The notes under the pieces were generated by a model, which had not been told where the DNA came from, made no database searches, and was given only the letters and a program-made list of their open reading frames with translations. From NCBI RefSeq assembly GCF_030718935.1, contig NZ_CP132194.1, positions 186,001-250,000 on the forward strand: a stretch of DNA of 64,000 nt, in the 5' to 3' direction. Position 1 is the stretch's first letter; each line of letters begins with the position of its first letter. Positions 34,733 to 43,049 of the stretch are shown here, one piece after another. The position numbers and the translations under genes are program-made. Origin of the DNA: Psychrobacter sp. M13. Its GTDB lineage: Bacteria; Pseudomonadota; Gammaproteobacteria; Pseudomonadales; Moraxellaceae.

Positions 34733-35380
34733 ATGGTAACCTCTAAAACCTCAATTAATAAGGCGATGGTACTAGAGCCTGAGTGGTTTGCGCGACCCAC
34801 TTGTGTCGTAGCTGCCGACTTAATAGGTAAAGTACTATGCCGACAGCTAATCGATAGTGACGGTGTACAAAAAACGTTACGCATGCGGATATCTGAGAGC
34901 GAAGCTTATATAGGTGACGCTGACGGATCAGTACAAGCACATGTGGCAAAGAAAAAAGAAAAGTCCGAGATTATGTATCGTAAAGGTGGCGTATTCTATG
35001 TTTACCTTACTTATGGTGTCCATAGTATGCTCAACCTGATCAGCGGCCCAGTAGGCTCGCCCGAATCTGTGCTTATAAGAGCTGGGTTTTTGAGTGATAG
35101 CAGTGAGCGTTTGGTTGAAGAATCATCGCTTAGCGCTGACCAGCAGTTAACCCATGTTAAGCAGTTTGCAGGACCTGGCAAATTGACCAAGCGCTTACAG
35201 ATTGATAGCGCGTTATATGGCAAAGCTATCGACCCTGAATCAGAGGTTTGGATAGAGGATGACGGCTGCAAACCTCCTGTGTCAGTGCGTCCGCGTATTG
35301 GTATTGATTATGCAGGAGAGGCCAAAGACTGGCTATTACGCTATATCTGGACTGATCATCCCTCACTTTCTAAAAAATAG
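34733..35380 (+). CDS. DNA-3-methyladenine glycosylase (AAG/Mpg family)
   Basis: This 215-residue enzyme would excise alkylated purines such as 3-methyladenine in base-excision repair. Family landmarks are LIGKVLCRQL, ISESEAYIGDADGSVQAHV (with the catalytic-region Glu-Ala-Tyr), VFYVYLTYGVHSMLNLISG, SVLIRAG, FAGPGKLTKRLQID and RPRIGIDYAGEAKDWLLRYI. It belongs to the human AAG-like fold, distinct from the Tag and AlkA types. It is preceded by AAGG and followed ten bases later by a YqfO-like gene, probably in one transcript. Confidence 0.9.
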   Translation: MVTSKTSINKAMVLEPEWFARPTCVVAADLIGKVLCRQLIDSDGVQKTLRMRISESEAYIGDADGSVQAHVAKKKEKSEIMYRKGGVFYVYLTYGVHSMLNLISGPVGSPESVLIRAGFLSDSSERLVEESSLSADQQLTHVKQFAGPGKLTKRLQIDSALYGKAIDPESEVWIEDDGCKPPVSVRPRIGIDYAGEAKDWLLRYIWTDHPSLSKK

Positions 35381-35390
35381 GACAGTATCT

Positions 35391-35702
35391 ATGTATAAGC
35401 TAACCGTCTTCATTCCAGAGGAAGCTTTAGATCAGGTCAAGTCAGCACTATTTGCAGCAGGCGCTGGCAAGATTGGTAACTATGAGCAGTGCTGCTGGCA
35501 AGTAAAAGGCGCAGGACAATTTAAGCCTATGGCAGGTAGCACCCCGCATATCGGCTCGCATGATAGCTTAGAGACCGTCAATGAATGGCGAGTGGAGATG
35601 GTCGTAGATGAGTCATTAATGATAGACGTTATCGATGCCTTAAAACAATCACACCCTTATGAGACGCCAGCATATGACGTGATAGCAGTATTAAAATTTT
35701 AA
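35391..35702 (+). CDS. YqfO/NIF3-like small PII-fold protein
   Basis: The 103-residue protein begins MYKLTVFIPEEALDQVKSALFAAGAGKIGNYEQCCW and ends SHPYETPAYDVIAVLKF. This is the stand-alone form of the CutA/PII-like domain that is inserted in Gram-positive NIF3 (YqfO) proteins. The biochemical role of these short proteins is not established; PII-like folds often bind metals or small molecules. The frame is open from 35259, overlapping mpg, but the ATG at 35391 has AGGA upstream and matches the family start. It is likely cotranscribed with mpg and ends in a strong terminator. Confidence 0.85.
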   Translation: MYKLTVFIPEEALDQVKSALFAAGAGKIGNYEQCCWQVKGAGQFKPMAGSTPHIGSHDSLETVNEWRVEMVVDESLMIDVIDALKQSHPYETPAYDVIAVLKF

Positions 35703-35739
35703 CGCAGGCTTTTAATGCAAGATTTTGACATTAGCTTAT

Positions 35740-35779
35740 AAAAAGCCCAATAGATCGATTATTGCTCTATTGGGCTTTT
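35740..35779 (+). terminator. Intrinsic terminator after the YqfO-like gene
   Basis: Fourteen-base arms AAAAGCCCAATAGA and TCTATTGGGCTTTT surround an 11-base loop. It can also serve the convergent lipoprotein gene. Confidence 0.85.
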
Positions 35780-35812
35780 CGTACAAAGGCAGAACATAAA
35801 CAAAAGCTTAAG

Positions 35813-36190
35813 TTAGTCTTTTTTGACTTTAATTACGTTGTAGTTGGGATACCCAAGCTCAATCTTATAGTTATCATTACCGCGTTTAGCTTTTACCTTG
35901 ATGGTTCGGTCGCCCTTTTTGTATTTTACATCTTTGACACGGTAGCCCATATTAGCGACTTTATTAGCCGCGCGCTGCTCGATAGCAGGGCGATAGATAT
36001 CTTTCTCGATTGATTTGATGGATTTTTTATTCTTTTTATAGACGTCGGTATCTTTATAGATATCCTCATAAATATCGCCATAATCATTATAGCCACCAGG
36101 CGCAGTGACACAACCAGTAGTCACGGTCAACAAAGCGGCGATAAAGCTACTAGCAGCGATCTTTGAGCCCAAAGATGGTAATTTATTCAT
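35813..36190 (-). CDS. Small PepSY-like lipoprotein
   Basis: The 125-residue precursor has a hydrophobic signal and lipobox VTTGC (Cys at ~27). A Tyr/Asp-rich spacer (YNDYGDIYEDIYKDTD) and a basic C-terminal domain with alternating strands follow (RVKDVKYKKGDRTIKVKAKRGN, YKIELGYPNYNVIKV). That looks like one PepSY-type alpha/beta unit. Function is unknown. A decayed second copy of the C-terminal domain lies directly upstream on the same strand, so the pair arose by tandem duplication. The gene is convergent with the YqfO-like gene. Confidence 0.65.
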   Translation of the reverse strand: MNKLPSLGSKIAASSFIAALLTVTTGCVTAPGGYNDYGDIYEDIYKDTDVYKKNKKSIKSIEKDIYRPAIEQRAANKVANMGYRVKDVKYKKGDRTIKVKAKRGNDNYKIELGYPNYNVIKVKKD

Positions 36191-36284
36191 AAAGATATTT
36201 CCTATAAAGTAGTAAAAAATTCTAGTAGAGCTATAGGCTAGCCTACTTGGGTAATGCAGTCAAAACTATAAACATACCAAAAAC

Positions 36285-36506
36285 TTAATCTTTCTCAAAC
36301 TTGATAGTATTTAAGTCAGGATAGCTTAAGATAATATCGTACTCTTGATTACCACGTTCGGCTTCAATCTCAAAAACGTCACGATTGTCTTGTTCATCAA
36401 GCTCAATGTCGGTGACGTTATAGCTTTGATTGCTGAACTTGTTGATCGCGCTTTGCTTAATGGTAGGGTAGCGCGACTCATTTTTAATCTTATATTCAAC
36501 ATTATT
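36285..36506 (-). pseudogene. Decayed paralogue of the PepSY-like lipoprotein, signal sequence missing
   Basis: On the minus strand 73 codons are open between an in-frame TAA at 36509-36507 and a stop at 36287-36285, but no start codon or signal peptide exists. The translation contains SRYPTIKQSAINKFSN, YNVTDIELDEQDNR, FEIEAERGNQEYDII and LSYPDLNTIKF. These parallel IYRPAIEQRAANKVAN, YRVKDVKYKKGDR, IKVKAKRGNDNYKI and LGYPNYNVIKV in the intact neighbour. It is therefore a 5'-truncated duplicate. The remaining frame is undamaged, so the loss may be recent. Confidence 0.65.
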
Positions 36507-36723
36507 TTAAATTAATTTTTACGTCTAGCGATAATAGTCCTTAAACACTAGCCATCAATGTCAATACGGTTTATAAGTTGTAATTATTGGGCTAGATTAA
36601 GTAATCATTACTTATTTTTAATTAGAATAGGGTTGTCAAAGACATTCTTTAGCGTTAACACTATACAAACTTGATTTCAGAAAAATCCCAAACTTAGCGG
36701 GATCAAAAATAGGGTCATCATTA

Positions 36724-37431
36724 ATGCTACTTAAACTTATTCTCTTTTCAGGGTTTGCAGGAGTAACCGTATTCATTGGCGGATTATTAGCCAATTTATT
36801 CGATCATCATGTCAAAGATAGTCCTGTGAAGTATGAGATTGTGCATACCTTAATGTCATTTGGTGCTGGAATAATCCTATCAGCGATCGCTTTAGTGCTG
36901 GTTCCAAAAGGCATAGAGACACTTAGCGTTTGGGGGGTAATAGGCTCGTTTTCATTGGGGGCTATATTATTTATGCTCATTGATAAGCGCTTAGCCAAAT
37001 CAGGAGGTCAGCAAGCTACCCTACTTGCGATGATGATGGATTTCGTTCCTGAGTCTATTGCCTTAGGTGCGGTATTCGCAATCGAGCCACAGATGGCATT
37101 ATTATTGGCTGTGTTTATAGGCTTACAAAACCTGCCTGAATCCTTTAACTCGTTTCGCGACTTAGTACAAAGCGGCTTCAGTGTCAAAAAGACTTTAGTT
37201 ATTTTCTTTATACTGAGCTTTTTCGGGATTATCTCAGCGCTTATCGGGCATTTTTTACTCAGACAACACCCCGATTTGACAGCGCATTTGATGGTTTTTG
37301 CGAGTGGTGGTATCTTATATCTATTGATTCAAGATATTATTCCTGAAAGTAAGCTAGATAATAACTACATGACATCATTAGGAGCTACGCTGGGCTTTTT
37401 AATAGGCATAGCAGGCGAGATGATTATTTAG
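36724..37431 (+). CDS. ZIP-family divalent metal transporter
   Basis: This 235-residue inner-membrane protein has seven to eight hydrophobic segments. It carries the paired ZIP motifs: DFVPESIALGAVFA in one helix and LQNLPESFNSFRDL in the next, whose Pro-Glu-Ser residues line the metal site. The loop between the early helices is short and lacks the long His-rich stretch of some ZIPs. It probably transports zinc or another divalent cation; direction and metal cannot be read from the sequence. No Fur or Zur site is obvious upstream. The sRNA promoter begins 40 bp after its stop. Confidence 0.8.
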   Translation: MLLKLILFSGFAGVTVFIGGLLANLFDHHVKDSPVKYEIVHTLMSFGAGIILSAIALVLVPKGIETLSVWGVIGSFSLGAILFMLIDKRLAKSGGQQATLLAMMMDFVPESIALGAVFAIEPQMALLLAVFIGLQNLPESFNSFRDLVQSGFSVKKTLVIFFILSFFGIISALIGHFLLRQHPDLTAHLMVFASGGILYLLIQDIIPESKLDNNYMTSLGATLGFLIGIAGEMII

Positions 37432-37469
37432 CCAAGCAATAGTCATAAATGAAGACTAATTTATAATCA

Positions 37470-37487
37470 TGTAAGCATATGCTTACA
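37470..37487. promoter_or_regulatory. Perfect GacA-box-like palindrome
   Basis: TGTAAG-CATATG-CTTACA fits the upstream activating sequence of GacA-controlled Rsm/Csr RNA genes (TGTAAG-N6-CTTACA) exactly and is an 18-bp perfect palindrome. Its centre is about 65 bp before the inferred RNA start. Confidence 0.8.
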
Positions 37488-37491
37488 AGCA

Positions 37492-37509
37492 AAGAGGTTA
37501 ATACCTCTT
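37492..37509. promoter_or_regulatory. Second palindrome next to the GacA box
   Basis: AAGAGGT-TAAT-ACCTCTT is a perfect inverted repeat lying between the GacA box and the -35 hexamer. It could be a second regulator site, possibly repressing since it overlaps the -35 edge. Confidence 0.45.
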
Positions 37510-37536
37510 AACAAACGGTTAACATTTTGGCATTAT
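37508..37536 (+). promoter_or_regulatory. Candidate promoter of the CsrB/RsmZ-like RNA
   Basis: TTAACA (37508-37513), a 17-bp spacer and CATTAT (37531-37536) form a weak sigma-70 promoter, as expected for an activator-dependent gene. The predicted start is about 37543. Confidence 0.45.
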
Positions 37537-37542
37537 AGTCAC

Positions 37543-37818
37543 ACGGCATCAGGGAATGTGACTCAAGGATTGAGTTTACCGTGTTAAGGACAATGATTCG
37601 ATTGTTAGCGTCAGGATGACAATAGCTATCGAAGCAAGGACACATGACCTACGCTGGTAGTAGAGAACCACTAACAGTAATTGCAAGTATTGAGCAGGAT
37701 GCTCGATTATTACCGTATATTTTTTATTTGCATGGATGCAAAGATGAAAATGGTAATAAAATACAAGGATAGTTGACGATAAAACCGCATAGCAAATTGA
37801 TGTTATGCGGTTTTATTG
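37543..37818 (+). ncRNA. CsrB/RsmZ-class CsrA-sequestering small RNA
   Basis: This ~275-nt non-coding stretch carries eight GGA motifs: at 37553, 37567, 37588, 37614, 37638, 37697, 37734 and 37767. At least five are in or next to the loop of short perfect hairpins: ACTCA-AGGAT-TGAGT, GTCA-GGA-TGAC, GAGCA-GGA-TGCTC, TGCAT-GGA-TGCA and CAT-CAGGGA-ATG. Repeated loop GGA is how CsrB, RsmX, RsmY and RsmZ titrate CsrA/RsmA. Upstream lies a perfect GacA box and a weak promoter; downstream an intrinsic terminator. No open frame with a ribosome site crosses it. Start and size are inferred. It would let a GacS/GacA system switch off CsrA-mediated translational repression. Confidence 0.82.
37779..37816 (+). 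terminator. Intrinsic terminator of the CsrB/RsmZ-like RNA
   Basis: Thirteen-base arms ATAAAACCGCATA and TATGCGGTTTTAT with a 12-base loop end the GGA-rich transcript. Confidence 0.85.
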
Positions 37819-37957
37819 TATCTAACGATTGTATATAGCTATTTAGCCTAAGATTCTATTTAGCATTAGATGCTATTAAATATAAGATATTTTTATTAAA
37901 GTGCTCAGATAACGCAATGAGTATCTAATAGCCTGTTTCGTTGTAATATAAAAACAT

Positions 37958-37990
37958 AAAAATCCGCATCATTGAATGGTGCGGATTTTT
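37958..37990. terminator. Terminator downstream of csbD
   Basis: Arms AAAAATCCGCATCATT and AATGGTGCGGATTTTT (one mismatch) around a single base lie 37 bp past the csbD stop on the minus strand. It also works on the plus strand. Confidence 0.8.
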
Positions 37991-38027
37991 GTGTTTTGAG
38001 TCTTAAAGCTTGATACTACATCTGAGG

Positions 38028-38231
38028 TTAGTATTTGTTTTCAGTACGCCATTCAGTGACTTGACGTTCAGCGTCATCTTTTGCATGACCATAGCGCTCT
38101 TGGACTTTACCTACGAGCTTGTCATGACTACCTTCAATATGTAGTAAATCATCATCAGTAAGATCAGCCCATTTTTGCTTTACTGAGCCTTTCATCTGGT
38201 TCCAATCACCTTTTAGAGTCTGTTCATTCAT
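38028..38231 (-). CDS. CsbD-family stress protein
   Basis: This 67-residue hydrophilic protein has the CsbD signature along its whole length: LKGDWNQMKGSVKQKWADLTDDDL, then EGSHDKLVGKVQERYGHAKDDAERQV. E. coli YjbJ is the same size. CsbD proteins are abundant under general stress but their molecular role is unknown. It is a single gene with a long (393-bp) upstream region and its own terminator. Confidence 0.92.
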   Translation of the reverse strand: MNEQTLKGDWNQMKGSVKQKWADLTDDDLLHIEGSHDKLVGKVQERYGHAKDDAERQVTEWRTENKY

Positions 38232-38624
38232 TGTTTTATTCCTTATTTTGTTTATTGGTTTTCATAATCTGAGCAACTTACTTAACTTATATTTGTTTTG
38301 AAGTCATTGCTTCTAAGTAAAATAGTTGCCACTAAGCTAACTAACTTGTGACTACTAATATAGAGGTGCGCACTTGAGTTGTCTGTATATCCAATGTTTA
38401 TAGTGTTACTTGATGATGATTATTCACGCCATTATGTTATCGAAGTTATTTTATTGCAGTTGTATTATTAAAACGACAACTATTATATAGCTTACTGTAT
38501 CTGAGATTATCTAGAGAAAAGTAATAATGAACGCATTCGCCACAATAAACACTACAAGCTTACTCTTAAAAGTAATAAAGTGAAAGAATCATAAGGAAAC
38601 GGTCAATAAACAAGGAAAGTTATT
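38232..38624. other. Divergent intergenic region between csbD and the molybdopterin oxidoreductase gene
   Basis: The 393-bp AT-rich region must contain both promoters. I see no RNA gene or clear operator. Two AAGGAAA-type purine runs lie at its right end; the nearer (AAGGAAAG) is the ribosome site of the oxidoreductase. Confidence 0.4.
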
Positions 38625-40829
38625 ATGGCTGATATTATTAATGATGTTGTAGACATGGAACAAACGCATTTTAGAACGTGTAACTTGTGTGAAGCGATGT
38701 GCGGCATTGAGATAAAGCATGATGGTCAAAAGGTGTTATCAATAAAAGGCGATAAGAATGACCCTTTTTCTCAAGGGTATATTTGCCCAAAAGCGACTGC
38801 GTTGCAGGATTTATATGAAGACCCTGATCGTCTGCGTCACCCTGTCGAGCGCACCGCTGACGGTTGGAAACAGATTAGCTGGAACGAGGCGTTAGACAAA
38901 GTCGCCACAGGTATTCAAGCCGTACAGCAGCAGTATGGCCAAAACGCTTTTGGGATCTATTTGGGTAATCCAAACGTCCATAATATGGGTGGTATGCTCA
39001 CCATTAAGTATCTATTGCATAGTTTAAAATCGCGCAGTCGCTTCTCTGCGACCTCAGTCGATCAATTGCCGCATCATATCGTCAGTATGCATCTGTTCGG
39101 ACATATGCTCCGTATTCCTGTACCTGATGTTAATAATACGCACTATATGCTAATCATCGGTGGTAATCCACTCGCGTCAAACGGCAGTATCATGAGTGCG
39201 CCAAACATGCGCCAAAAGCTAAAAGATATCAAAGCGCGCGGTGGTAAAGTAGTGGTCATTGACCCAAGACGCACAGAGACCGCAGAGATTGCCAGTGAGC
39301 ACCACTTTATTCGTCCTGCGACCGATGTTCTATTGTTATTAGCCATGCTCAATGAAATTTACTTACAAGGCTATGCTGACAAGGCTCGCCCTAATAATAG
39401 AGCCGCAGCGTTAGCGCCTGAGATTGATAAGTTGGCGACTTTTGCAAAGGACTATAGTGCTGAGTCGGTTGCTAGTATTACAGGTATCAGTGCGTCTGAG
39501 ATTAAGCGCTTGGTTAAAGAGTTTTGTGAGGCCGAAAGCTCAGTATGCTATGGACGTATGGGTATATCGGTGCAAGAATTTGGCTTATTAAGTCAATATC
39601 TAGCTATGGTAATTAATATTGTCAGTGGTCGCTTAGATGAAGTTGGCGGTTTGATGTTCCCTAATCCTGCGGTCGATGTGGTCAACAATTCAGGACCAGG
39701 CTATTTGGGCAAGCGCCATAGCCGCGTCAGCAACCTCCCTGATTTTAATGGTGAGTATCCCGCTGTCGCCATGAGTGATGAGATGTTAGTCGCGGGCGAG
39801 GGGCAATTAAAGGGCTTTATGTGCGTGGCGGGCAACCCTGTATTGAGCACGCCAAATGGTGAAAAACTAGACAAGGCATTGTCGCAGTTAGAGTTTATGG
39901 TCGCGCTTGACTACTATGTCAATGAGACCAGTCGCCATGCCAATATTATCTTGCCACCAGTCTCGGCGCTAGAGCGTGATCATTATGATGTCACCTTTAA
40001 TGGTTTTGCTGTACATAATGTGGCTAAATATTCGCCAGCGTTGTTTGACAAAAAGGACAATGAAAAGCATGACTGGGAGATCTACTTAGAGCTAGCAGAG
40101 CGCTTAGAAAGGTACGCGCCTGATGCTCTTAAAGACAAGCGTAAAGGCGAACGTGATCTAACCAAGAAGCTTGGACCAAAGTTCTTGCTCGATCAAGCTC
40201 TAAAGCATGGTCCTTATGATGATATCGATTTAGAAACGTTAATCGATAATCCTCATGGTGTCGATTTAGGAGCGCTACAAAGTATGCTACCTGATGCGCT
40301 ACAGCATGCCGATAAGCAGATTAATATGAACGTGGATTTTTATCAAGCGGACTTAGAGCGCGTACAACAGATGATGCAGCACTACGATGACAGCCAAATT
40401 TTATTAATAGGTCGTCGCCATGTGCGTAGTAATAACTCATGGATGCACAATAGCTATCGACTGGTAAAAGGCAAATCGCGCTGTACTCTAATGCTGCATC
40501 CTGAGACGGCAGCGCAATACAAAATTGTGGATGGTCAAGAGGTCAAAGTGACTTCACGCGTGGGCAGCGTTATCATTGTCGCAGAAGTTACCGATGAGCT
40601 CATGCCTGGGGTAGTCAGTATTCCACACGGCTTTGGACATAGTCGCCGTGGCGTCAGGCAAAAGATTGCGCAAGCGCATGCTGGGGTCAGTGTCAATGAT
40701 CTGACCGATGATACTTTGATTGATGAGCTGTGTGGTAATGCAGCTGTCAACGGCGTACCTGTGCAGCTTGAGGCTATAGAGACAGAATCTAAATCGCTAG
40801 CAACTGTTAATTTAAAAAGTCTAGCCTGA
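38625..40829 (+). CDS. Molybdopterin (bis-MGD) oxidoreductase, cytoplasmic
   Basis: This 734-residue DMSO-reductase-family protein binds one [4Fe-4S] cluster through Cys19, Cys22, Cys26 and Cys54. The Mo-cofactor domains show GIYLGNPNVHNMGG, MLIIGGNPLASNG, VVVIDPRRTETAEIA and the C-terminal barrel (MLHPETAAQYKIVDGQEVKVTSRVGS). It has no Tat or Sec signal, so it acts in the cytoplasm. No partner subunit or formate-dehydrogenase gene is adjacent. Substrate is unknown; it resembles the broad 'assimilatory or YdeP-like' group. The Mo ligand is not a Cys in the expected segment (SATSVDQLPHH), where a Ser or Asp may serve. A weak terminator separates it from dadA. Confidence 0.87.
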   Translation: MADIINDVVDMEQTHFRTCNLCEAMCGIEIKHDGQKVLSIKGDKNDPFSQGYICPKATALQDLYEDPDRLRHPVERTADGWKQISWNEALDKVATGIQAVQQQYGQNAFGIYLGNPNVHNMGGMLTIKYLLHSLKSRSRFSATSVDQLPHHIVSMHLFGHMLRIPVPDVNNTHYMLIIGGNPLASNGSIMSAPNMRQKLKDIKARGGKVVVIDPRRTETAEIASEHHFIRPATDVLLLLAMLNEIYLQGYADKARPNNRAAALAPEIDKLATFAKDYSAESVASITGISASEIKRLVKEFCEAESSVCYGRMGISVQEFGLLSQYLAMVINIVSGRLDEVGGLMFPNPAVDVVNNSGPGYLGKRHSRVSNLPDFNGEYPAVAMSDEMLVAGEGQLKGFMCVAGNPVLSTPNGEKLDKALSQLEFMVALDYYVNETSRHANIILPPVSALERDHYDVTFNGFAVHNVAKYSPALFDKKDNEKHDWEIYLELAERLERYAPDALKDKRKGERDLTKKLGPKFLLDQALKHGPYDDIDLETLIDNPHGVDLGALQSMLPDALQHADKQINMNVDFYQADLERVQQMMQHYDDSQILLIGRRHVRSNNSWMHNSYRLVKGKSRCTLMLHPETAAQYKIVDGQEVKVTSRVGSVIIVAEVTDELMPGVVSIPHGFGHSRRGVRQKIAQAHAGVSVNDLTDDTLIDELCGNAAVNGVPVQLEAIETESKSLATVNLKSLA

Positions 40830-40873
40830 GAAATTAATGATCTAAATCTTAAATTAATTAGAGCCTCAAACTA

Positions 40874-40900
40874 AATAAGCGCTCATCTAGGGCGCTTATT
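40874..40900. terminator. Weak hairpin between the oxidoreductase gene and dadA
   Basis: Nine-base arms AATAAGCGC / GCGCTTATT. There is little U tract on the plus strand, so termination strength is doubtful. Confidence 0.5.
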
Positions 40901-40921
40901 CATGTCTAGAACCTTGTAAAA

Positions 40922-42241
40922 TTATACGCCAATAAAATCAAACTTAACGGGTGGCTTCTCGCCTTGCATAAGCAAGCTAATCGCTTTGGCTGAGCCGCAA
41001 GCATGCGTCCAACCTAGCGTACCATGACCGGTATTCAGCCATAGATTATCAAAGGTTGCATCCACGTTCTCACTGCCGTGACGCACTTGACCACAATGCG
41101 CCCGTCCAATGAGTGGCACATTGGATGGCGTCATAGGACGCAGCCCTGTCCAATAATCTACTGAGTTGGCAATGATGCCCTTGGGAAATAAAAAGCGTAC
41201 GCGCTCAGTAATTGCCGCACAGCGCACGCTATTTAAGTCCATATTATAGCCGTTGAATTCTGCGGTTCCTGCAACGCGCAATTTATCGCCAAGCCTAGAA
41301 ATAACGAGCTTATACTCATCATCAATTAGACTAATAAACGGCGCCAGATGTGGGGCGCGAAGGTTAACTCGATAAGTGGCTGAGTAGCCTTTAGCAGGAA
41401 ATATAGGCAGATGCACGTCTAGAGGCTTGAGCAGCGCTGTACTATAACAACCTAGCGCTACCACATGACTATCAGCGCTAAAGGTTTGTGCGTTCTCACC
41501 TTTAGGACGTATGGTAATACTGTGTACATGCGGGCGATTAGAGTGCGCATCAGTGTTTAGTGCCAAAACCTCAGTATTGTACATGAAGTGCACACCAGCT
41601 GCCGCGCAACTCTGTGCTAAGCGCTGAGTAAATAGATGCGCGTTGCCTGATTCATCACGACTGGTAAAAGTCGCACCAACCAACTTATGAGCGATAGGGT
41701 AGAGCGCAGGCTCAAGGCTAGCTGCGGTATTAACGTCGATAAAGTGCCGCTCACAGCCCAACTCTTGCATGCGCTCAGTGGGTGCAACTGCCGCATCAAA
41801 CTCAGCTTGACTGGTATAAAAGTGCATAATACCGCGCGTTTGCTGCTCGTATTGAATATCGATATTGCGTCGTAGCTGCTGCAAAGTCGCTCGCGAATAT
41901 AGTCCTAAGCGTACCATTTGTACGAGATTGTCATCGGCTCGATCCGCTCGGCATTCCTGCAAGAACTGCATTGCCCACTTTAGCTGGTCTTTATCAGCGC
42001 GCAGTCGATATAGCAGAGGTGCGTCCTCGCGGAATAGCCATTTGAGTGCTTTCATCGGCGTTTTAGGATTGGCCCAAGGCGTGGCGTGCGATACCGATAT
42101 TTGACCACCATTAGCAAACGAGGTCTGCATAGCTGCGGCGGCCTCACGCTCGATCACAGTGACCTGATAGCCCGCCTTTTGTAGATACCAAGCAGTCGTT
42201 ACGCCCACAACGCCCGCGCCAAGTACCGCAATATGTGTCAT
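40922..42241 (-). CDS. dadA: D-amino-acid dehydrogenase, DadA type
   Basis: DadA oxidises D-amino acids, mainly D-alanine, passing electrons to the respiratory chain at the inner membrane. The 439-residue flavoprotein has the N-terminal dinucleotide fold GAGVVGVTTAWYLQKAGYQVTVIE, SFANGGQISVSHATPWANP and the C-terminal FAD motif TGLRPMTPSNVPLIG followed by LWLNTGHGTLGWTHACGSAKA. All are standard for DadA (E. coli 432 residues). The catabolic racemase dadX, often adjacent, is absent here. The gene follows ygfZ by 55 bp on the same strand. Confidence 0.93.
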   Translation of the reverse strand: MTHIAVLGAGVVGVTTAWYLQKAGYQVTVIEREAAAAMQTSFANGGQISVSHATPWANPKTPMKALKWLFREDAPLLYRLRADKDQLKWAMQFLQECRADRADDNLVQMVRLGLYSRATLQQLRRNIDIQYEQQTRGIMHFYTSQAEFDAAVAPTERMQELGCERHFIDVNTAASLEPALYPIAHKLVGATFTSRDESGNAHLFTQRLAQSCAAAGVHFMYNTEVLALNTDAHSNRPHVHSITIRPKGENAQTFSADSHVVALGCYSTALLKPLDVHLPIFPAKGYSATYRVNLRAPHLAPFISLIDDEYKLVISRLGDKLRVAGTAEFNGYNMDLNSVRCAAITERVRFLFPKGIIANSVDYWTGLRPMTPSNVPLIGRAHCGQVRHGSENVDATFDNLWLNTGHGTLGWTHACGSAKAISLLMQGEKPPVKFDFIGV

Positions 42242-42296
42242 AATCTAAAGTCTCTATAGTTACTCTGCTGGCATTACTAAACGTGCTTGCTACTGT

Positions 42297-43049
42297 TTAT
42301 TTAAGACGAGCGACATCTGCTTGTAGAGCAGGCGGCAAGTCGAGAATACTTAGATCACTCTGCGCCAACTGCTCTGGACGTGCCACGACTAAAGCTTCAA
42401 AACCCTCATCAACTACTGTGGCATTGACCACTTGAATTTTATCAAGCTTTGCGCCTGCTGCTGGCGTCTCGCCTGACCCTTTTACATAGTGCAAAAACGC
42501 TTTGGGCGCAGATTTAAAGTAGATACGAGCGATCACTTCTTGACCCAAATAACAGCCTTTATCGTAGTCCATACCACCGCGCTGATGCAGGCGTAGCTCC
42601 TGCGGTTGAAACTCGCCTTGCGTTGCGGCTACTATCCAATAATTACCTGTTGCTACACTGCATTGCGCCCAAATGGCTGTATTCTCTGGAGTGTCATGGC
42701 TGTCTTTATGACTAAAGGTTGGCACCTCATCGAGTACACAAGGATATATGGCTACTGGCGCACTAGTATCGAACTTAGAGAACGCACCATACTTATTGAG
42801 GTGCGCTTGTAAGGCCTCTGCACAATCGGCGCTGATAACAACATCGTAATGCTTTTCGGCTTGTTTTTTGATCCAAATACCAAACTCGATACGACCCTTT
42901 AGATTGCCGATAGCAGCCGCTTGATAGCTAAGGCCTAGCTTGGTGACATCACAAGTTAATTGACCTTGTAAGAATTTCTCAGCATCAATACCTTGAATAG
43001 TAAGTTGGGCAAATTTCGGTAGAGCTGCTAGGTTGGTAGATTGACTCAT
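42297..43049 (-). CDS. ygfZ: YgfZ/IbaG-type folate-dependent Fe-S maintenance protein
   Basis: YgfZ helps assemble or repair some Fe-S enzymes such as MiaB, using tetrahydrofolate. The 250-residue protein has the GcvT-like fold (FLQGQLTCDVTKL near the start) and the family signature DKGCYLGQEVIARIYFK, including the conserved cysteine. The frame is open from 43127. The ATG at 43049 (MSQSTNLAALPKFAQLTIQG) matches relatives, so the 26 upstream residues are omitted. It is 55 bp ahead of dadA, probably in one transcript. The Fe-S oxidoreductase two genes away is a conceivable client (inference). Confidence 0.9.
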   Translation of the reverse strand: MSQSTNLAALPKFAQLTIQGIDAEKFLQGQLTCDVTKLGLSYQAAAIGNLKGRIEFGIWIKKQAEKHYDVVISADCAEALQAHLNKYGAFSKFDTSAPVAIYPCVLDEVPTFSHKDSHDTPENTAIWAQCSVATGNYWIVAATQGEFQPQELRLHQRGGMDYDKGCYLGQEVIARIYFKSAPKAFLHYVKGSGETPAAGAKLDKIQVVNATVVDEGFEALVVARPEQLAQSDLSILDLPPALQADVARLK

